Below are positions 36,124-44,594 of a stretch of 64,000 nucleotides of DNA, in pieces. Position numbers and translations under genes: made by a program. Numbering within the stretch: position 1 is the first letter of the stretch; each line of letters begins with the position of its first letter. This DNA comes from Halalkalibacter suaedae. Lineage in GTDB: Bacteria; Bacillota; Bacilli; Bacillales; Bacillaceae_D. The stretch spans positions 124,001-188,000 of the forward strand of contig NZ_JAGKSQ010000001.1 in the NCBI RefSeq assembly GCF_017939705.1, given 5' to 3'. The notes under the pieces were generated by a model that saw nothing but the letters and a program-made list of their open reading frames with translations, searched no databases and was not told the DNA's origin.

Positions 36124-37329
36124 TTAAATTTCCCCATAAATTTGAAACATTGGCACCATAATCGCAATGACAATAACGCCGACAACTCCGGCTAATAAAA
36201 CGATCATTAATGGCTCAATTAACGATTTTAGGCGGTCAGTAATGTTCTCGACTTCTTGTTCATAAAAATCGGCGACCTTTTCAAGCATTAGATCAAGTGA
36301 ACCGGTTTCTTCCCCAATTGAAATCATTTGAACGACAAGGGGTGGAAATACCCACGACTTTCGCATTGGCTCGGTTAACCTTTCACCATTTTCAAGAGCA
36401 TGACGCGATTGTTTCATAATTGCGGCAATTACTTCATTACCAACAACTTTCTCAACTATTTTTATCGCTTGTAAAATAGGGACAGAGCTTGAAAAAAGGG
36501 AACTAAGTGTTCGCGTCATTCTTGCCAATGCTGCAAGCTGTAGCAATTTTCCAAATATCGGCATCTTAAGAAGTACAAGATCTAAATAGTAGCGACTCTT
36601 TTTATTCTGCTTAATCATCTGTAGAGCAATGATAAATATAAGTACAATAACCAGTAAAACCCACCAATAAGATTGTAAAAAGTCACTAGAGTTTAAGACA
36701 AATAGAGTAATCGCTGGTAACTCTCCACCTAAACTTGAAAGCATGTTCGCGAATGTAGGAACAACCGTTGTTAGCAAAAAAATTACAACACCGATTGCAA
36801 TAATTCCTACAACGACTGGATAGGCGAGTGCGGAAATGACTTTTTGTTTCGTTTTATGCTGCTTCTCAAAATGAATCGCTAAACGGTCTAATGCTTCATC
36901 CATTGTCCCGCTCAATTCCCCTGCTTTGATCATATTAATCACAATCGGAGGAAAGATTCTTTTATGTTTAATAGCAGCTTCAGAAAAAGGAAGTCCTGAT
37001 CGAAGCTCTTCTTCAATCACTTCTAACGCTTTACGTAGTGCTTTACTACTCGTTTGTTTTGAAAGGATATTGGTTGATTCAACGATCGACACACCAGCTT
37101 TTAATAGTGTAGAAAACTGGCGTAAATAAATCGCAAAGTCTTGTAGTCTGACAGGATTTCCAAATGAAATCTCTTTATTTAATCCTGTTGCCTTTACCTC
37201 TTCTAGCTCTTGGACAGCAATATGGCGTTCTTTGAGTTTAATAGCTGCTTCTCGCTTGGATTGACTAACAACCGTTCCTTTTTTTACTTTTCCGGAGAGG
37301 TCTCGACCAGCATATTTGAATTGTGGCAT
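36124..37329 (-). CDS. pilC: type IV pilus inner-membrane platform protein PilC
   Basis: The 401-residue GspF/PilC-family protein starts [20 protein letters not shown], the standard opening. Two homologous cytoplasmic domains each hold the family phrase: FPPIVINMIKAGELSGTMDEAL and FPPLVVQMISIGEETGSLDLML. Three transmembrane helices lie near 170-190, 220-238 and 372-392. It transmits PilB/PilT motor action to the pilus base. It overlaps pilT by 1 bp. Confidence 0.95.
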   Translation of the reverse strand: MPQFKYAGRDLSGKVKKGTVVSQSKREAAIKLKERHIAVQELEEVKATGLNKEISFGNPVRLQDFAIYLRQFSTLLKAGVSIVESTNILSKQTSSKALRKALEVIEEELRSGLPFSEAAIKHKRIFPPIVINMIKAGELSGTMDEALDRLAIHFEKQHKTKQKVISALAYPVVVGIIAIGVVIFLLTTVVPTFANMLSSLGGELPAITLFVLNSSDFLQSYWWVLLVIVLIFIIALQMIKQNKKSRYYLDLVLLKMPIFGKLLQLAALARMTRTLSSLFSSSVPILQAIKIVEKVVGNEVIAAIMKQSRHALENGERLTEPMRKSWVFPPLVVQMISIGEETGSLDLMLEKVADFYEQEVENITDRLKSLIEPLMIVLLAGVVGVIVIAIMVPMFQIYGEI

Positions 37330-38369
37330 TAGTTACTCTCCTTTTGTAAATAAGGTTCAGCGATTTCTGCGGAGATCTTCTGCTGCTCGACCAATGTCTT
37401 GATTGACATATCTAATGTATGCATCCCGACCGACTTACTCGTTTGCATGACATTTTGAATCTGATAGATCTTTTCATTACGAATTAAATTCGCAACAGCC
37501 GAATTATTAATCAATACTTCTGTCGCAGCACATCGACCTTTACGATCTGTCGTTACAAACAAACGCTGCGAAACAACTGCCTTTAAGACACTTGCCAGCT
37601 GGATACGGATCTGGGCCTGTTGAATGGGTGGAAATACATCAATGATTCGATCAATTGTTGAAGGACCACTTGTTGTGTGCAATGTCCCTAAAACAAGATG
37701 GCCTGTCTCCGCTGCCGTAATCGCCGTTGAAATTGTTTCAAGGTCTCGCATTTCTCCAACCAAAATGACGTCTGGATCTTGCCTTAATGACGCTCTAAGA
37801 CCATTAACAAAATTATTCGTATCAAATCCAATTTCACGTTGATCAATAATACATTTTTGATGCTTATGCAAATATTCAATCGGATCTTCAAGCGTAATAA
37901 TATGGCGACTCATATGTTCATTCATATAATGAATAAGAGCTGCTAATGTCGTTGACTTCCCGCTACCAGTTGGTCCTGTAACTAGTACGAGTCCTTGTGG
38001 CAGCCCTGCAATCTTCTCTAAAATCGCAGGCATCTGCAGAGATTCTAATGTTGGAATCACCGTTGGAATGACACGAATTGCAAGACTCAAACATGATCGC
38101 TGGTAGAAGGCATTTATTCGAAATCGAGACACTTGAGCAATCCCATAAGAAAAGTCAACCTCACCATTTGACTCAAGCTTTGCTTTTTGACTATCATTTA
38201 ACAATGCCATCGCCATTCCTTCAGTATCCTCGGGGAGTAACTTATCTTTACCGTATCGTTTCAAATCACCATTTATCCGAAAAATGGGGGGGACACCAAC
38301 TGTAAGATGAATATCAGAGGCATTAAGCTGAAATGCAGCACGAAGTAAATGATCAATTCGTTCCTTCAT
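37329..38369 (-). CDS. pilT: pilus retraction ATPase PilT
   Basis: The 346-residue hexameric ATPase has ASDIHLTVGVPPIFRING at the N-terminus, Walker A GPTGSGKST at 132-140, the Asp box in ITLEDPIEYLH, Walker B DPDVILVGEMRD and the His box GHLVLGTLHT. A C-terminal AVANLIRNEKIYQI corresponds to the AIRNLIRE retraction motif, with differences. PilT removes pilin subunits and powers twitching; its presence argues for a true retractile pilus. It lies between pilB and pilC. Confidence 0.95.
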   Translation of the reverse strand: MKERIDHLLRAAFQLNASDIHLTVGVPPIFRINGDLKRYGKDKLLPEDTEGMAMALLNDSQKAKLESNGEVDFSYGIAQVSRFRINAFYQRSCLSLAIRVIPTVIPTLESLQMPAILEKIAGLPQGLVLVTGPTGSGKSTTLAALIHYMNEHMSRHIITLEDPIEYLHKHQKCIIDQREIGFDTNNFVNGLRASLRQDPDVILVGEMRDLETISTAITAAETGHLVLGTLHTTSGPSTIDRIIDVFPPIQQAQIRIQLASVLKAVVSQRLFVTTDRKGRCAATEVLINNSAVANLIRNEKIYQIQNVMQTSKSVGMHTLDMSIKTLVEQQKISAEIAEPYLQKESN

Positions 38370-38389
38370 CTATGACATACCTCCGTCCT

Positions 38390-40054
38390 TTAATCACTGG
38401 TCACGACACGTAATATTTCTTCAGTTGTTGACAATCCTTGTTTCACTTTTAATAATCCATCATCAATTAAAAAAATCGTGCCCGCTTTAATTGCATACTC
38501 CTTAATCTCACTTGAACTCCGGTTATTCATGATCATTTTCTTAATTGTTTCATCAATAACGAGAATTTCATGGATTGCGAGTCTTCCCTTATAGCCAGTC
38601 ATATTGCAAATCGGACAACCTTTCCCTCGAAACACGGTCGTTACCTTCATCCCACGTTTGGCAAAGATCATTTTCTCACGTTCTGTTGCTTCGACTTCTG
38701 CTTTGCAATCCCGACAGATGCGACGAACTAAACGTTGTGCGACTACTCCACTTAATGATGAAGCCACTAGAAACGGCTCAAGCCCCATATCAATAAGTCT
38801 TGTTACAGTACTAATTGAGTCGTTCGTATGAACCGTACTTAAGACTAAATGACCTGTTAATGAAGCTCGAACGGCAATTTCTGCAGTCTCAGCATCACGA
38901 ATCTCTCCGACCATTACAATGTCCGGGTCTTGTCTAAGAATGGCACGAAGTCCTGCTGCAAAAGTCATTCCTACCTTGGCATTCACTTGAATTTGATTAA
39001 TTCCTTCAAGCTGGTACTCGACCGGGTCCTCAACAGTAATAATATTTACTTCCTCAGCGTTAAGTCGGTTTAAACTCGCATATAGCGTCGAGGATTTCCC
39101 AGATCCAGTTGGACCTGTAATTAAAACGATGCCTGTTGGTTTCTCAATCATTTCGTTAAACCGCTTTATATGAATCTTATTAAATCCTAATTTATCAATA
39201 TCGTTAATAGAAGCTCCAAGGTCTAATATACGCATAACAACCTTTTCACCATAGACCGTTGGAAGAGTTGAGACACGTAGATCAACGGGATGGAATTCAA
39301 GGCTTACTTTAATCCTGCCATCCTGGGGAACACGACTTTCAGTAATATCTAAATTAGCCATAATTTTAATTCTCGCAATGAGAATATTTTGCATATGCTT
39401 TGGCAATATTCGTTCTGTTTTCAAAAGCCCATCAACGCGGTAGCGAATGAGTACTCTCGTTTCTTGAGTATCGATATGAATATCACTTGCTCGTTGCTGA
39501 ACAGCACGTAACAATAGCTGATTAACAAGCTTGACAATGGGTGCCTCTTCATTTGTTACTTCATCTTGTTCCTTTTCATTAATAACACCTAAATCATCCA
39601 ACAGCTCATCGACTGCATCATCATCTGTATCATAATATTTATGGGTTGTTCGAATGATATCGTCCTTTGTGGCAATGGCTACATCAATTTGGAAACCTGT
39701 TGATAGGCGCAACTCATCAATTGCATAGTAATCCATTGGATCTGCCATCGCAACAAGGAGCTTATCGCCTTCCTTTTTCAGCGGCATAATGAGGTTTCTC
39801 GTTGCCATTTCCTTTGGTATCATCTTAGTCACTTGCGGATCAATCGGATATCTGTATAAACTGACATGCGGAATTCCAAGCTGAAACTCAAGAACTTCAA
39901 TCAATTGCTGATCTGTGATAAAGCCTTGTTGAAGAATGGCATCACCAAGCTTTTGATTAGCTGACTTCTCAGCCAATGTTTGCTTCAGTTGCTTTTCCGA
40001 GATTAATCCAGATTCGACTAACAAATCACCTAATCGCTTCCTAGTCTTGGCCAT
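38390..40054 (-). CDS. pilB: pilus assembly ATPase PilB with MshEN domain
   Basis: The start at 40054 (MAKTRKRLGDLLV) is nine bases after AGAGG; an ATG two codons earlier is too close. The 554-residue ATPase opens with an MshEN domain: two 24-residue repeats, RLGDLLVESGLISEKQL and KLGDAILQQGFITDQQL, at about 7-30 and 35-58. The motor has ASDIHIDTQ, Walker A GPTGSGKSS (314-322), ITVEDPVEYQ, Walker B DPDIVMVGEIRD and GHLVLSTVHT, and a zinc site CRDC/CPIC. MshEN repeats bind c-di-GMP in known homologues. It extends the pilus. Confidence 0.95.
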   Translation of the reverse strand: MAKTRKRLGDLLVESGLISEKQLKQTLAEKSANQKLGDAILQQGFITDQQLIEVLEFQLGIPHVSLYRYPIDPQVTKMIPKEMATRNLIMPLKKEGDKLLVAMADPMDYYAIDELRLSTGFQIDVAIATKDDIIRTTHKYYDTDDDAVDELLDDLGVINEKEQDEVTNEEAPIVKLVNQLLLRAVQQRASDIHIDTQETRVLIRYRVDGLLKTERILPKHMQNILIARIKIMANLDITESRVPQDGRIKVSLEFHPVDLRVSTLPTVYGEKVVMRILDLGASINDIDKLGFNKIHIKRFNEMIEKPTGIVLITGPTGSGKSSTLYASLNRLNAEEVNIITVEDPVEYQLEGINQIQVNAKVGMTFAAGLRAILRQDPDIVMVGEIRDAETAEIAVRASLTGHLVLSTVHTNDSISTVTRLIDMGLEPFLVASSLSGVVAQRLVRRICRDCKAEVEATEREKMIFAKRGMKVTTVFRGKGCPICNMTGYKGRLAIHEILVIDETIKKMIMNNRSSSEIKEYAIKAGTIFLIDDGLLKVKQGLSTTEEILRVVTSD

Positions 40055-41381
40055 CTTCATTCACCTCTTCTTCTCCCTTGACAGGTTCTGTTTCATCATT
40101 TTCGACAATCGTTTCTAAGTCTGAATCTTGATCAATGTCTTGGCTCTCTTCACTCTCTAAACTTTCTTCGCTTTGATCATCACTTTGCTCGTTTGTATTA
40201 GTCAGCCCTGGAGAGGATCCGCTGACCTCTTGATCGAGTAAGCTTCTTTCAACAACGCGATGAATGGGACGATAGAAATCTTCTGTCACTAATTCGCGTT
40301 CAATCAATGATCCATTTCTGTCTATTTTCTTTCGATAGACACTAACGAAGTAGCCATCGCTTCCTTCAACTACTGTTCTACTTGATCCCTTTTGTACTTT
40401 GGCTGAGTATTGCAGTATTGTCCTCGGATGGATTGTTTTCTCATTTTCTAGTTCGGTTTCGTAAGTATGTTCTAAAGGAGGTCCTTTAATCATTATGACT
40501 AAGCGATTAGCTTCTAGCTCGAAGTTCAATGTATAGGTATTAAGAGTAGTATTAACAAAAACAAAATCATCGTCTTCATCTACAAGAACGTCGAAACCGA
40601 CTTTGGTATACTCAGGCTTTTCATTTCCAATCGATCGTTCAATAACATCAAAATCGGTTTGAAGAACCGCTTCATATAATACGGATGCGACAATGGAACG
40701 TGCAGTATCATTTTGTTCTGTCATTCCCATTTCTGTAAGAACACGATTCATTGAAAATGATTGCTCACCTTCTATCGAATAACCATCAAGCACTGTAACA
40801 ATTTGATGTATTCCCTCAAATATATCTGTTTCAATTGTCGCCGTTGCCACTGTTTCTGGGGCTAGGGCTGAATGAATTTTGTATTCTTTTAAATTAAATG
40901 ATAGATTCTTAAGTTGTAAATGGGCCACTTGCTCGGTGATATCAGCTATTAATTGCCTAGTATCAATCGTCTCTAATTGAACAGGTAGTGCTTCTACCGC
41001 TTCTAAGAAATAAGACTCATTGATCTTTGCAATTAACCCCTTTGTTGCTGCATCTTCTGCTAGTGAAACACTTTCCACGATGTTAAAGTCAATGGCTTGA
41101 TGTGACAAGATAACCTCATGTTCCGCATATTCCAACGTCACGGTTGTACCTTGCCGCCATAGCTCAACCTCTTCTTCAAGAACAGCTCGTGCCGACTCTG
41201 TAGTAAGTCCAGCTATACTTGTTGATGCAATAATGGTGTTCTCTTGGAACGTTTCCTCACCTACTATAAGCTGAAGAATGAAGGATGCCACCATTGTGAA
41301 AAGTAGAACACCGAACAGACTGCTCCCTAACAAGATGAGTGTCTTACCATAATTTAATTTAGTTTGTTGTTGAACACTCAT
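40041..41381 (-). CDS. VanW/G5-like surface protein of the pilus locus
   Basis: The 446-residue protein has one N-terminal transmembrane helix (about 15-38). A region of YoaR-like repeat (ASTSIAGLTTESARAVLEEE) and a VanW-like domain (about 215-295: FSMNRVLTEMG, ASVLYEAVLQTDFDVIERS) follow. A G5-like segment (about 320-385) and a very acidic tail complete it. The GGGICQ-type loop of typical VanW is missing. Its 3' end overlaps pilB, so it belongs to the pilus operon. It may act in the wall or at the membrane as a guide or anchor; this is inference. Confidence 0.7.
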   Translation of the reverse strand: MSVQQQTKLNYGKTLILLGSSLFGVLLFTMVASFILQLIVGEETFQENTIIASTSIAGLTTESARAVLEEEVELWRQGTTVTLEYAEHEVILSHQAIDFNIVESVSLAEDAATKGLIAKINESYFLEAVEALPVQLETIDTRQLIADITEQVAHLQLKNLSFNLKEYKIHSALAPETVATATIETDIFEGIHQIVTVLDGYSIEGEQSFSMNRVLTEMGMTEQNDTARSIVASVLYEAVLQTDFDVIERSIGNEKPEYTKVGFDVLVDEDDDFVFVNTTLNTYTLNFELEANRLVIMIKGPPLEHTYETELENEKTIHPRTILQYSAKVQKGSSRTVVEGSDGYFVSVYRKKIDRNGSLIERELVTEDFYRPIHRVVERSLLDQEVSGSSPGLTNTNEQSDDQSEESLESEESQDIDQDSDLETIVENDETEPVKGEEEVNEDGQD

Positions 41382-41399
41382 TTGAACAGCCCCTTATTA

Positions 41400-42128
41400 T
41401 TACTCAACGCTCATTGATAGTTGGATGAATGCTGCTTGACTGTTAGATTGAACCGCCTTAATAACTTCTTCAGTTAAGACGTCTCCTTCACTTACTAATA
41501 ATTCACCATCTACACCATGGATATTGTCAGTTACTATTTTCCCTTTTAATAGCTCAATTTGTTTTTGGATTACTTCATCATGTTCAACGCTATCTTCCAT
41601 CTCCGGTACAGCTACTTCTCTACTCGAAAGATCTGTTGTTTGTCCCAGACTCTTCGTAAATTGATTCAAACTATCTTCATGAACAATTAACATCTCTTTA
41701 CCAATCGTCACCACATTTTCAAACGACAATATCGCATCTTCGCGATTATTCAATTCAATAGCTGCTAACCTGCCATTTTCGTCATCCACATAAAATTCGA
41801 CGACCTCTTCTAATAACTCACCTTTTCGAGTCATCACTTTATTACCAATCATTTTGATATTTCGATTTACTAGTGTATTAGCAATAGGAATTTCAGTTAA
41901 ATCAATAATATTGTTCTCATGTTCGATTGTTACAGCATAGTCACCTACACCAATAATTTTTTTGAACGGAACAGCCTTCATCGTCACTTGCCAATTCTCA
42001 TTTTGAACTGTTAAAAAGTCAACAGTCTTATTTTCTGGATTGATAATTAACGTCTTAACCGTACCAACTGTTTGCCCGTCCTGAATACTAATTAATGGTA
42101 GTCCGATAATCTCCACACTTTTCTTCAT
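41400..42128 (-). CDS. protein with two PRC-barrel domains
   Basis: The 242-residue protein has two small beta-barrel repeats: the first starts IIGLPLISIQDGQTVGTVKT (residues 8-27) and the second MIGNKVMTRKGELLEEVVEF (about 93-112). Such PRC-barrels bind proteins or RNA and also occur in sporulation and photosynthesis proteins. The C-terminal third is acidic and helical. No signal peptide or membrane segment is seen. It lies between an acidic membrane protein and the VanW-like gene, 18 bp from the latter, so it is probably a cytoplasmic accessory of the pilus operon. Confidence 0.75.
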   Translation of the reverse strand: MKKSVEIIGLPLISIQDGQTVGTVKTLIINPENKTVDFLTVQNENWQVTMKAVPFKKIIGVGDYAVTIEHENNIIDLTEIPIANTLVNRNIKMIGNKVMTRKGELLEEVVEFYVDDENGRLAAIELNNREDAILSFENVVTIGKEMLIVHEDSLNQFTKSLGQTTDLSSREVAVPEMEDSVEHDEVIQKQIELLKGKIVTDNIHGVDGELLVSEGDVLTEEVIKAVQSNSQAAFIQLSMSVE

Positions 42129-42161
42129 CTTCTCTACTCCTTCAACGTTTCACTCAAAACG

Positions 42162-43469
42162 TTATTGAATTTGGTTTAAATAATAATTGATCTCTTCAAG
42201 CAACACAGGTTGATGTACATAGCGTTCTCTCAAATCGAGCATAAGATTCTTCAGTTTTACATAATCCTGCTGACTAATGTATAAATCACGAAGCAATGAT
42301 GCAAATAGGTAGTAATCACGCGGATGTAATTTATTTTGAAGATTCCCTAGAAGAGTTTGCTCATACAATTCTTCACCGTTCTGCTTTTTAATCCAAGTTA
42401 ATTCCTTTAGCACAAGTGACAATATGCCCGAATCCATTCGCTTTCCTTCAGCTTCCGTTCCATTAGATAAAGAGCTCTTATCAATATCTGTCTCATCTGC
42501 TGTTGCTGTATCCTCTAGCTTCTCGGGTGCTTCATTTGGTCTTGTTTCAACACGTACATCAGAATCAGTTTCTTCATTCTTTAATTCTTCAAGCACTTCT
42601 GTCTCTTCTTCAGTTGCATCAACTGTCTCATCATTTACTAAATCATCGATTTCTTCAAATGTAACTTGATTTGGATTAATGACATTTTCTTCACTTTTTT
42701 CTTCTGTTTCGACAACATTTTTCGCAATTGTTGGAACATCAATCGAGAGTGGAATACCTTCTTGTTCTTCCTTTAATAAGATCCCTTCATCTTCGACCTC
42801 AGCAAATAATTGTTCGCGATTTTCAAACAGTTGTTCATCTTCAGAATCACCACCATCAGTTAAATCAACAACCTCTCTCTTCTTAGGTACTTCTCTCTTT
42901 CTTAGCAGAAAGTCAAATTCATCTTCAGATTCGGAGTCTTCCTCGAAGGAGTTGGATACTTCATTGATCTCATCTTCAACTAATTCTTCAGTTATATCTT
43001 CTTTAGGAATCTCAGCTAAATGATCCAGAACAGGAATTTCACTAGTAAGATCGAGATTCACTTCTTCTTGAAGAAATGTTTCTTCTTCCAACTCCTCCAA
43101 TTCTATGTCGTGGTGTTCAGCCTCCACTTCCACTTCATCAATGTAATTCACTTCAACTTCATTTTCGATCTTCTCATCTTTTACAGTCTCATGCCTTTCG
43201 ATCTGTGAAAATCCTACATCATCAGTTTGATTTTCCTGCACTAGGATGACTCTAGTAAAAAACAAATAAGCTGTTAAAGGTAAGAGAGTACAAACAGCAA
43301 AAATCGCTACCCATGTTGAACCTAGGTTGACTAAAGCTAAATACAGTAAAGTCAATAGTAGTGTGTTCAGGATAACGATATACCTGGCCTTCTTCGTTAA
43401 CGCAACAGGTAAGAGAGGCAATATAAAGTACAAAACTAAAGCTCCTACAAATGGAAAAATATAGATCAT
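42162..43469 (-). CDS. acidic membrane protein of unknown function, pilus locus
   Basis: I recognise no family for this 435-residue protein. It has three hydrophobic helices at the N-terminus (about 2-22, 30-50 and 53-72). A very long acidic, low-complexity stretch (about 78-340) rich in Glu, Asp, Val and Ser follows. A C-terminal helical domain of some 90 residues (ILSLVLKELTWIKKQNGEEL onwards) could be TPR-like. It is the first gene of the minus-strand pilus operon (33 bp before the PRC-barrel gene) and diverges from the minor-pilin operon. A membrane-bound scaffold is possible. Confidence 0.7.
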   Translation of the reverse strand: MIYIFPFVGALVLYFILPLLPVALTKKARYIVILNTLLLTLLYLALVNLGSTWVAIFAVCTLLPLTAYLFFTRVILVQENQTDDVGFSQIERHETVKDEKIENEVEVNYIDEVEVEAEHHDIELEELEEETFLQEEVNLDLTSEIPVLDHLAEIPKEDITEELVEDEINEVSNSFEEDSESEDEFDFLLRKREVPKKREVVDLTDGGDSEDEQLFENREQLFAEVEDEGILLKEEQEGIPLSIDVPTIAKNVVETEEKSEENVINPNQVTFEEIDDLVNDETVDATEEETEVLEELKNEETDSDVRVETRPNEAPEKLEDTATADETDIDKSSLSNGTEAEGKRMDSGILSLVLKELTWIKKQNGEELYEQTLLGNLQNKLHPRDYYLFASLLRDLYISQQDYVKLKNLMLDLRERYVHQPVLLEEINYYLNQIQ

Positions 43470-43627
43470 TTTAACTACCTCATTTTTATATTCTCAATTG
43501 CACGATAAACGATGCGTCTTTTTCCTTATATAGTGTATAATAAATGACAATAGATTAAAAGAAAAGACTAATTTGTAACCCATTAGAACTAGTTCCTTAT
43601 TTAGGGAAATGTTAGGAGAGAATTTCT

Positions 43628-44092
43628 TTGCGTAGAGCGAAATTTCATAAAGATCAAAAAGGTTTTACATTAGTGGAAATTCTGGTCTCATTAGTATTAT
43701 TATCCATTGTACTACTAAGTTTTTTAACGATATTCACCTATACAAATCAAGTCGCCGTCCGTAATAACGACACATTAGTCGCCGTAAATCTCGCAAAACT
43801 CACTCTAGCAAGACTTAAATCTGATCCATTTTCATATATTGAGTCACCTAATCTCTCTCCTTCACCTTCATACGTCCTAGGAACAAAAGCATATAATCAT
43901 AGCTCTTGTACAAATGAAACATGTGAGTCTTTCTATCAACCACTTGTTAATGATCGTGTTTACGCAGTTTCAATTACAGCAAGTCAATCAACTTCCGAGA
44001 AAACAAATCATTTAATTAATGTTCATGTAACAGTCACTCTTCCAGAGACACCAATATCTAGTAAAGTAGAGGGCTATGTCATCTATGATTAA
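43628..44092 (+). CDS. minor pilin, PilV/PulG-like
   Basis: A TTG start with AGGAGAG seven bases upstream opens a 154-residue prepilin. The cleavage motif is DQKG-FTLVEILVS with Glu5 and a hydrophobic helix SLVLLSIVLLSFLTIF. The globular part has a cysteine pair in SSCTNETCESF. It is the first gene of a plus-strand operon of three pilin-like genes and overlaps the next. The layout matches minor-pilin priming complexes of other type IV pilus systems. Confidence 0.85.
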   Translation: MRRAKFHKDQKGFTLVEILVSLVLLSIVLLSFLTIFTYTNQVAVRNNDTLVAVNLAKLTLARLKSDPFSYIESPNLSPSPSYVLGTKAYNHSSCTNETCESFYQPLVNDRVYAVSITASQSTSEKTNHLINVHVTVTLPETPISSKVEGYVIYD

Positions 44093-44594
44093 AAACCTAC
44101 AATCACAAAGAGGGATTACACTTATTGAGATATTAGTAACGTTAGTATTAATCACCCTCATAACAATTCTAGCAGCGAGCATGTTAACTAATGGACTAAA
44201 AACGGCTGAGAGAGTTAAGGTTGAAGCCGAAATTAGGGATGAAGCTGATTACTTGATGGTTCAGCTACTCAATGAATTGTATTTACTTAAGACAAGTGAA
44301 ATCCAATCCAAACAACTTCAAGACCCTGCAAATCCCTCACACTCCTATTTAGTAGTACGGAAGACGGGAAGCAGCACAAATCACCAACTCGGCTTGGCAG
44401 ATGGAAAGGTTCTACTTGAATCAGCAACCCTCGAGCCAAGTAGTGATGACATCCTACTTGAACCCGAATCACAAATTAAAGAAATAAAACAGGGGCATTA
44501 TCAAATCACATTAGTATTAAAATCAACAGTAAATAATAGGGAACTCGAATTAACGACGGAAGTTCAGATCATTACTGATAAGGAGGGTGAATAA
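44085..44594 (+). CDS. minor pilin, PilW/PulJ-like
   Basis: The start at 44085 (MIKNLQSQRGITLIEIL) is inside the end of the previous gene; 44076 is the alternative. The 169-residue prepilin has the motif SQRG-ITLIEILVT with Glu5 and helix VTLVLITLITILAASML. The globular domain has no cysteines. It overlaps the next gene by 1 bp. It is presumably a member of the pilus tip or priming complex. Confidence 0.82.
   Translation: MIKNLQSQRGITLIEILVTLVLITLITILAASMLTNGLKTAERVKVEAEIRDEADYLMVQLLNELYLLKTSEIQSKQLQDPANPSHSYLVVRKTGSSTNHQLGLADGKVLLESATLEPSSDDILLEPESQIKEIKQGHYQITLVLKSTVNNRELELTTEVQIITDKEGE

Noticed and set aside
42424-43023. Long plus-strand serine-rich open frames opposite the acidic membrane protein
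   Set aside because: They are reverse-strand shadows of the Glu/Asp-rich repeat codons (GAA/GAT read as TTC/ATC); no ribosome-binding site and no coding pattern.
43536-43541. Promoter of the minor-pilin operon (TATAAT)
   Set aside because: A good -10 but no acceptable -35 at 16-18 bp and no extended -10; kept out as unsupported.
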